Positions 57,898 to 64,000 of a stretch of DNA of 64,000 nucleotides are shown piece after piece. Made by a program: the position numbers and the translations under genes. The stretch is from Nephrocerus scutellatus. Its lineage: Eukaryota; Arthropoda; Insecta; Diptera; Pipunculidae. How positions within the stretch are numbered: position 1 is the first letter of the stretch; every line of letters starts with the position of its first letter. Location of the stretch: contig OX352761.1 in assembly GCA_947095585.1 (NCBI GenBank), positions 107,309,890 through 107,373,889 on the forward strand, read 5' to 3'. Below the pieces are notes generated by a model. That model made no database searches. It saw only the letters and a program-made list of their open reading frames with translations, and was not told the origin of the DNA.

Positions 57898-58747
57898 TTG
57901 AAATGCTTGAAGTGAGCAGCAGCTATTGTGAAAGGGAAAACCATCTTTCTATTGCTAGGTCACATTTTTTTGAGAAATTCTAAATGCCACGACAGATTTG
58001 TTAATGCCAACATTCAAATTTTAAAATGAAAATGAAATTAAAATTCATAATATATTTCTTTAACGTGGTGCGACACTTAGCATTACTATAAAATCAAACA
58101 GATATTTATATTAAATAAATAAAGCCTTCCTTATAAAATTATCATCAAGAAACCTTAAGTAACATCTGGTCAAAGTGTAGAACAAAAAAAGGAGCAAATT
58201 CAGTTTTCACATCTCAACAACAATAATTCGTTTAAAATCCATCTCCAACGTCGTATCACTCAACGCCTGACGTATGTACTTCTCCTTTACTGGGAATCGA
58301 GAAAGAAACTCAATTAACCTTGTCCACTTGGGCAGCTTGTTCAGGAAACACTTGCATTTTTACTGAGCTAAATTGAGAAGCAAAGAGGCCAACGCAAAAT
58401 CAAAATCAACTTAATAAAAAGGTTAAAATCCCAATTGAGTTAACTTGACCGGTCGGTCGAACGACCTCCTCCTTCGTTCGCTCAATCAATCATTGAAATT
58501 TTGACATTTTTCCACCATAGTGCACCACCTCCACCACTGGCGGAGATAAGAATTTCGCGCTTGACCGATTCGACCGACCGGTAGGGAATGGCCGCCACAA
58601 ATCTTTACTTCATTTTAATTATTATTTAATTCATTTAATTTGCGTTTACAGGTTTTTCTTTTTCAATTTATTCGCTTGGTGTGTTTCGTTTTGTATTTTC
58701 TTTTTTTTCACTCAGCCCTTTTCTCATTTTTTATTTTTTATTTGCAG
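57898..58747 (+). other. cv-c: Intron end upstream of the SAM exon, with a 13-bp inverted repeat
   Basis: ACCGGTCGGTCGA at 58448-58460 and its exact complement TCGACCGACCGGT at 58570-58582 lie 165 bp before the acceptor. The 3' end is a long T-rich tract and TTTGCAG at 58741-58747. The surrounding GC-richer, low-repeat sequence may be conserved. Confidence 0.6.
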
Positions 58748-58819
58748 AAATCGAAGCCGTCGAAGCGTGTAAATGGCTTCGAGCAGCAGGGTTCCCGCAG
58801 TATGCCCAAATGTATGAAG
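58748..58819 (+). CDS. cv-c: cv-c SAM-domain exon
   Basis: After TTTATTTGCAG the exon completes the phase 1 codon (G+AA = Glu) and reads EIEAVEACKWLRAAGFPQYA followed by QMYE plus one base; the donor is GAAG|GTAAGTG. This is the opening of the SAM domain of the DLC family. It differs only slightly from vertebrate STARD13 and DLC1, whose corresponding segment is E(I/A)EACDWLRAAGFPQYAQLYE-like (established knowledge). The exon is shared by the long isoform (from 27493) and, by inference, by the short isoform (from 36396). The rest of the SAM domain and the RhoGAP and START domains must lie past 64000. This exon gives the gene its identity. Confidence 0.93.
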
Positions 58820-59620
58820 GTAAGTGTTAGCCAACATTTTATTTATTTATTTGGTTACTCACATTTTTTGGTGACTGCCTGCAATTTCTGTTAATTGGCT
58901 TGTATTTTCCTTAAAAAAAAATGTGGATTTTTTTGTTGTTGCGAAGTCATGTAGTGTCGTGTCGGAGTAACTCAAAAGAACATTTTGTATGACACTCATT
59001 AAATTTTGATGTGGAAAACCACACTGGAAGTGAGGTTTTTTTTTCGTTTTTTTTATGTACTTTCACTTTTGCAACAAATCGAGTAGAAGAATCACTGATG
59101 GTGCTGGTGCTGGTAGTGGTGGTGCACTTCAGTGCATCAGTGTCACTGTTGGCAATAAAATGCGAAAGTGAAACTGCAGCCCAAGGTAATCATTGACGAA
59201 AAATTGCGAAAGGAAGTTAAAAAAGTTGCACAATTTTATTTAAAGGGAACAGTTATCGTGTTACAAGAAATGTTTTGAGTAACGTTTTATTGTTGTTGGC
59301 AGACAAATGGGTTGACCGCAGAGTGTAAGGATGAATCTGCTTGTTGCTCGGTCTTAAACATAATCAGATTTCTTAAATGAGGTAACGAGGAGAAAATAGT
59401 AAGCTTTTTGATGATCAGACATTTCAATCGGCTGAGTATCTCATTTAAAGTGATCATCAATCAAACGTTGGCCTCAAAATTGACTTGCAACTCTTCCCAC
59501 ACGTTAATTAGGGATCGTTTTTCTACTCTCGGTACTACCATACCCCACATCATTTTCGGATCGTAATAATAAAAATCGGAATATGTAGTTTTGTTGGTGA
59601 TGATGGAATGAAACTCATAA
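58820..59620 (+). other. Intron after the SAM exon, no identified feature
   Basis: T-rich at first, with a GGTGCTGGTGCTGGTAGTGG-like stretch at 59099-59120; no supported exon. Confidence 0.4.
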
Positions 59621-60690
59621 CTCAAAACTCAGAACAGTTCAGACCAGTTCAGAGTAATTCCAAAACAGTTCAGAACAATTCAAACCAGTTCCAAACAGTT
59701 TAGAGAAGATCCAAAACAGTTTAGAATAGTTTACAATAGTTCAGAGTAGTTTGAGAACAGTTCAGAACAGTTCCTTACATTTAAGAACAGTTCAGAGTAG
59801 TTCCAAAACAGTTCAGAATAGTTTACAATAGTTCAGAGCAGTTCCAGAACAGTTCAGAACAGTCCATAGTAGTACCAGAAGAGATCAGAACAGCTTAGAA
59901 CAATTCAGAACAGGTCCACAACAGTTAAGAACAGTTCAAAACAGTTCAGAATAGTTCCAAAGCAGTTCAGAATAGTTTACAACAGTTCAGAGTAGTTCCA
60001 GAAAAGTTCAGAGTAGTCCTAGAAGAGTTCATAACAGTTTAGAAATATTCAGAACATTTCAGAAGAGTTCAGAACCGTTCAGAAGAGTTGAGAACAGTTC
60101 AGAGTAGTTCCAGAATAGTTCATAACAGTTAAGAACAATTCAGAACAGTTCCAGAACTGTTAAGAACAGTTCAGGATAGTTCAGAACAGTTCGAACAGTT
60201 CATAGTAGTTCCAGAAGAGTTCAGAATAGTTGAAAACAGTTCAGAATTGTTCCAAAACAGTTCAGAATAGTTTACAATAGTTCAGAGCAGTTCCAGAACA
60301 GTTCAGAACAGTTCAGAGTAGTACCAGAAGAGTTCAGAACAGTTTAGAACAATTCAAAACAGTTCAGAATAGTTCCAAAGCAGTTCAGAACAGTTTACAA
60401 CAGTTCAGAGTAGTTCCAGAAAAGTTCAGAGTAGTCCTAGAAGAGTTCATAACAGCTTAGAAATATTCAGAACATTTCAGAAGAGTTCAGAACCGTTCAG
60501 AAGAGTTGAGAACAGTTCATAGTAGTTCCAGAATAGTTCATAACAGTTAAGAACAATTCAGAACAGTTCCAGAACTGTTAAGAACAGTTCAGGATAGTTC
60601 AGAACAGTTCGAACAGTTCATAGTAGTTCCAAAATAGTTCACAACAGTTTAAAAAAATTAAGAACAGTTCCAAGAACAGCTCAGAATAAC
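59621..60690 (+). repeat. Minisatellite of AGTTCAGAAC-type units with higher-order structure
   Basis: About 1.07 kb built from 10-12-bp variants of CAGTTCAGAA and AGTTCCAGAA. A larger block is duplicated. The segment beginning CAGTTCAGAATAGTTTAC at 59809 recurs at 60258, and matching landmarks (for example AGAAGAGTTCATAACAG at 60021 and 60439) show a spacing that falls from 449 to 418 bp, because the second copy lacks 31 bp. The two blocks are nearly identical over about 380 bp. The pyrimidine/purine pattern has almost no CG. It lies in the cv-c intron and is expected to be highly variable in length between individuals. Confidence 0.93.
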
Positions 60691-61039
60691 CTTTTCAAAT
60701 AAATATTTGTTACGAAAAAAGAAAGCATTAATGGTTTACCTCCAAGAAATTAATAAAAACACGCGGGCGCTAAGAAATACTCAATGAGATATGAGACAGT
60801 ATTCTTCCATTTGTTTAAAAGATGTTTGAAAAAATTAAGCCCTCCCACCAATAATATCTTAACGCCTAAGCATCTTGAAAAATAGTTGCATTACAGCCAT
60901 AATAGACATGACATAAGGCATGTTCTAGATGAGAGAAATTTTCGTTCCTAATTCTACTTAATGCCATAAGCTAACCTAGCGCTCTGGAACTGTTGTCATC
61001 ATTTCAGCAGATAACAGGCAGTAGAAGTTAATATGGTTC
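60691..61039 (+). other. Intron, no identified feature
   Basis: AT-rich; nothing recognised. Confidence 0.4.
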
Positions 61040-61700
61040 TGTCGGACTTTCTTCCTACAACCAGTCCTAGGACCATTGTTATTTGCCCTGTTCGTTAATG
61101 AAGTCCCGTCCATTATTAAGTACAGCTCACTTCATGTGTACGCTAACGATCCTCAGCTCATCCTAATCTCTCCGTTGAGCTTAATAGTGTATGCTGTGAG
61201 TTGTATAAATAAGGATCTTTAAAATATAGCGCTGTGATTAAATAGTCGCGGTCTAATGCTAAAGGCGTAAAAGTCTAAATGCATAGTAACTTCTAAGCAG
61301 CTTATGGACCTATCTTGTTTTCCATTTTATCACATTAAACACCCCTTTAGTCGTGACTTAACATGGGATACTCACATTAACTTACCTGTTGGTAAGACTT
61401 ATTGAGTGCTTCGTACATTTTTGGCTACACGCTCTTTCACTTCGTTTAAAAGTTTACTGTTAAAAACATTAGCCGTACAATTCTTGACTTTTGGTTGCGA
61501 ACGAAATTTACTGCAATTCTTGCTACGCATCTGAAAGAAAACTTAACGTTACTTTAAATGCCATAGTAAGATATCGAGTATCCAATTAGTCCTTAAGTCT
61601 TTACGGTATGATGCTCGATAATCTTCTATAATATCGTACGCTGTCTTTTTTCGGATATTCTGCTTACTTGTCAGCCTATATATCTTTACGCAAAAATAAG
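61040..61700 (+). mobile_element. Jockey-like LINE fragment, decayed
   Basis: Broken + frames read QPVLGPLLFALFVNEVPSII (61067-61115), HVYANDPQLILI (a damaged YADD motif, about 61133), INKDL, LMLKAKKSKCIV-like sequence, RDLTWDTHINL (61350-61380) and KLNVTLNAIVRYRVSN-like ending. Arranged as in Jockey-type reverse transcriptases. Confidence 0.6.
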
Positions 61701-63423
61701 ATTCGTTTTTTAAGCAGATCTAATCAACCAATAAACGAACGAAACAGAAAAGGCACCAAATGACTACCCAGCGGAACACCAACACCAAAAAAAATAAAAT
61801 CAGAATTAAGCATGCCTATTTAAATTATTTGTTTTCTTTACGATAAATAGTTAGACAAGCCTTTTTAAAACTGCTGAATGGAACCAAAATTTTCCGGTTA
61901 TGATTTAGCTGTTAAAATTCTATGCTGCACGCGACCAAATGTCCACACACCAGATCAACTTGAGGGCCATTCTCAGTCTCGTTTACACAATAATCTGTTA
62001 AAACTGTTAGATTAGTCACAGTAGAACGACCACTTAAAAAGCCTTTAATGCTATTTGTCAAAGTCAAAAAATGCTTTCTTCACAATTGCTTCAAAAGATG
62101 TAACTCAACTTTGAAGTTGGCCTGTACTTTTCTGTATTATAGCGTGATCCCGACATACGATGGCGAGAATTTTTGCAAAAGGCAAGGAGCCGACCGCGGT
62201 TGTAAAGCCACAATGAAAGTGTGTCCATCTCAAATCTCAACCGGTGAATATGGTGATAAGTATTACTTGTACTGAGGCTTCTAGTATGGATTTTTTCTAC
62301 TCCCTGATTTTTTTTTTAAAATGGTTTAGGTTTATTGCAAATTTGTGTTGACTTATTCCTAAATTAAAGGAAATTGACATAGATGATTTTCGGACTTATC
62401 ACCTATTCCGTGGTAAACTTAATTATTAAAATTTTTCAAATATCAGCATACCCTTTATCATTTGGAATAGGATGTTTAGTACAATCGATCGACTATTTAC
62501 CCACAGTTTGGAATACGTGTGCTATGCTTGCTTTGCTCTAACAACTGAAATGGGCTTTAAGAGGACATTATGGTTATCATTATCGTAATAATAATTCACA
62601 AAATGACACAAGTTATGATGTACAGCTGAAAAGGTGAAAAAACTCATCAACTTCAAACTTTAAAAGAAGAACGACCGACGAGCATTCTTAAATTCTCCCA
62701 AATTCTTCAATCGGTGATAAGAACTCTGAACTCGTTTCAGCGCGAGTAATATCCCTCCGACATGCACACACTGCATAATTTTTAAAACACACAACTGGTG
62801 ATAATGTGGCGGAACCACCTTCTCCTCATCTTACATTCCATAAAGATGAGAAAACCGCCTTCGTGTTCTTAAATTTGGGTGTCTCTGCTGCTAAATGGAA
62901 ACAAAATCAAATCCCCATCAAATTGAGAATCCTTGAGTTTTCAGCGCAAACGAACAATCTCATTAAAAATCACATTAATCATTTGCAAGGGGGGGGAATA
63001 CCCTGCCGCCAAAGAAATCACGCAACCGCGAAATATGTGAACCACAACGACAAGCTACGTCCGTCGGTCGTCCAGCGGGAGAGTTGAATGACAGCTTAAG
63101 CGCTACTCCGACCCTCACGGAAAGAAAGGATGGGAATGGACGGGAGTTCGTTAGAGGAAAGAAAGAAGTGTCTTTCGATGTTTCATTCCCGGAAGGAACA
63201 AACAAAAACGGAGCCCGAGCTGATGCAATGCATTCAAGGTCGGTCGGCACGGCACAGAAGTTAAATGGAAAATGTTTGCGAAAGTTACGACCCTGAGTGA
63301 GGCACTTAGCGTGCGCATGCGCACAAGATATGATATGCGCGCGAGCGATTATGATTGCAACCAGGGTCGGCCAGGAGGCTCTGAATGGCCATAATACCAT
63401 GAGAGTGGACCTGAAGATCAAAT

Positions 63424-63454
<31 letters not shown>

Positions 63455-64000
63455 ACCACTTCAGCGCATCCAATTCGTTCACCTCCGAGTGCCGATCATT
63501 TTTGGCTAATCTAGCAGGCAATCAATCTGGTATCTCCTGAGGCGAAAAAAGCGATACGCGAGGACGAAAGCGACGACGCGACGGTACCCGATTGCTCGTT
63601 ACCTCGTTGGTTATGTCACACAAACAAGACTCGTGGTGTGGTTTGGTGTGGTGGGGGGCAACGGCCTCTCCCATTATTGTTATTAGTTAGTTGCGAATGG
63701 ACAAACGTCTGTGGAATTTTGACTTTGGAATCCAAATTTATTTCACCAGAAATTCAACAGAGATTCGCCGGCGAAGCGTGCAGCAGCAGATGTAGACAGT
63801 GCCGTATTAATAAATCACATTTCAGTTTTTGTTGCTTTGTTGTGTTCTGGTTCTTGGGAGCACCACAGGTAATGGATACACGACGCATTTGCACGCATTT
63901 TGGATGCCGCGCCGCTTTGGGCCGCATTAAAAAATTTCCATTTCATTTGAAACGCATTTCGCTGGAGCCGCACACATGTGCCGCAGAACACACAATTTAC
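61701..64000 (+). other. cv-c intron, no confirmed exon; (GAC)n microsatellite
   Basis: No exon is supported. 62700-64000 is lower in repeats and GC-richer and could hold regulatory DNA or another promoter. A GACGACGAC run lies at 63432-63453. A 75-codon frame at 62048-62275, with a cysteine-bearing end (ENFCKRQGADRGCKATMKVC), is unassigned. The next cv-c exon is beyond the window. Confidence 0.4.

Noticed and set aside
59621..60690. CRISPR-like array
   Set aside because: Units are 10-12 bp variants without unique spacers, and the genome is animal; it is a minisatellite.

Overview
This is a TE-rich genomic window from a dipteran, most likely a higher (brachyceran) fly. The evidence is Drosophila-style codon use with opa-like CAG/CAA, poly-His and poly-Gly runs, an insect TATA/Inr promoter, mariner/Tc1, LOA/Jockey-like and RTE-like LINEs, a tRNA-derived SINE and a Helitron end. 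I cannot assign a species. It is not prokaryotic: nearly all protein-coding signal is carried by spliced exons.

The backbone is one large + strand gene that I identify as the DLC-family RhoGAP crossveinless-c (cv-c). Five internal exons join in perfect phase: 10477-11478, 25493-26259, 26384-27335, 27451-27493 and 58748-58819 (945 codons plus 1 nt). The last begins a SAM domain nearly identical to vertebrate DLC1/STARD13. The RhoGAP and START domains and the 5' end of the long transcript lie outside the window or are not identifiable. A further ATG exon at 36267-36396, inside the 31-kb intron, ends in the same phase as the 27493 donor. It is therefore a convincing alternative first exon for a short isoform that enters directly at the SAM domain.

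On the - strand, 3574-4145 is the first coding exon of an unidentified secreted protein precursor, with a signal peptide, a TATA box and initiator, and a consensus donor. Its later exons are not assigned.

Most of the rest is intron filled with decayed transposons. From left to right: a CGCGTGTG-type repeat, a mariner with TA target sites, and a GGGCCC-type repeat (61-1975); a LOA-like LINE (4945-6266); a mariner split by a SINE with a 14-bp target duplication (7208-8170); RTE-like, Tc1-like and Jockey-like fragments (11870-18260); a 5'-truncated LINE with a single stop codon (22482-24180); three LOA-like fragments (31245-34720); tandem and dispersed repeats (37795-49383); a second complete SINE (50868-51154); more LINE and Helitron pieces (54812-57430); and a 1.07-kb minisatellite with higher-order structure (59621-60690). 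Low-repeat stretches at about 1976-3129, 9071-10476, 15070-15900, 19600-21780, 30000-31050, 34750-36266, 44900-46050 and 62700-64000 are the places to look for enhancers and further promoters.

I found no new multi-gene system. The best leads are the alternative cv-c first exon, the unidentified secreted precursor, and the SINE, minisatellite and repeat families.
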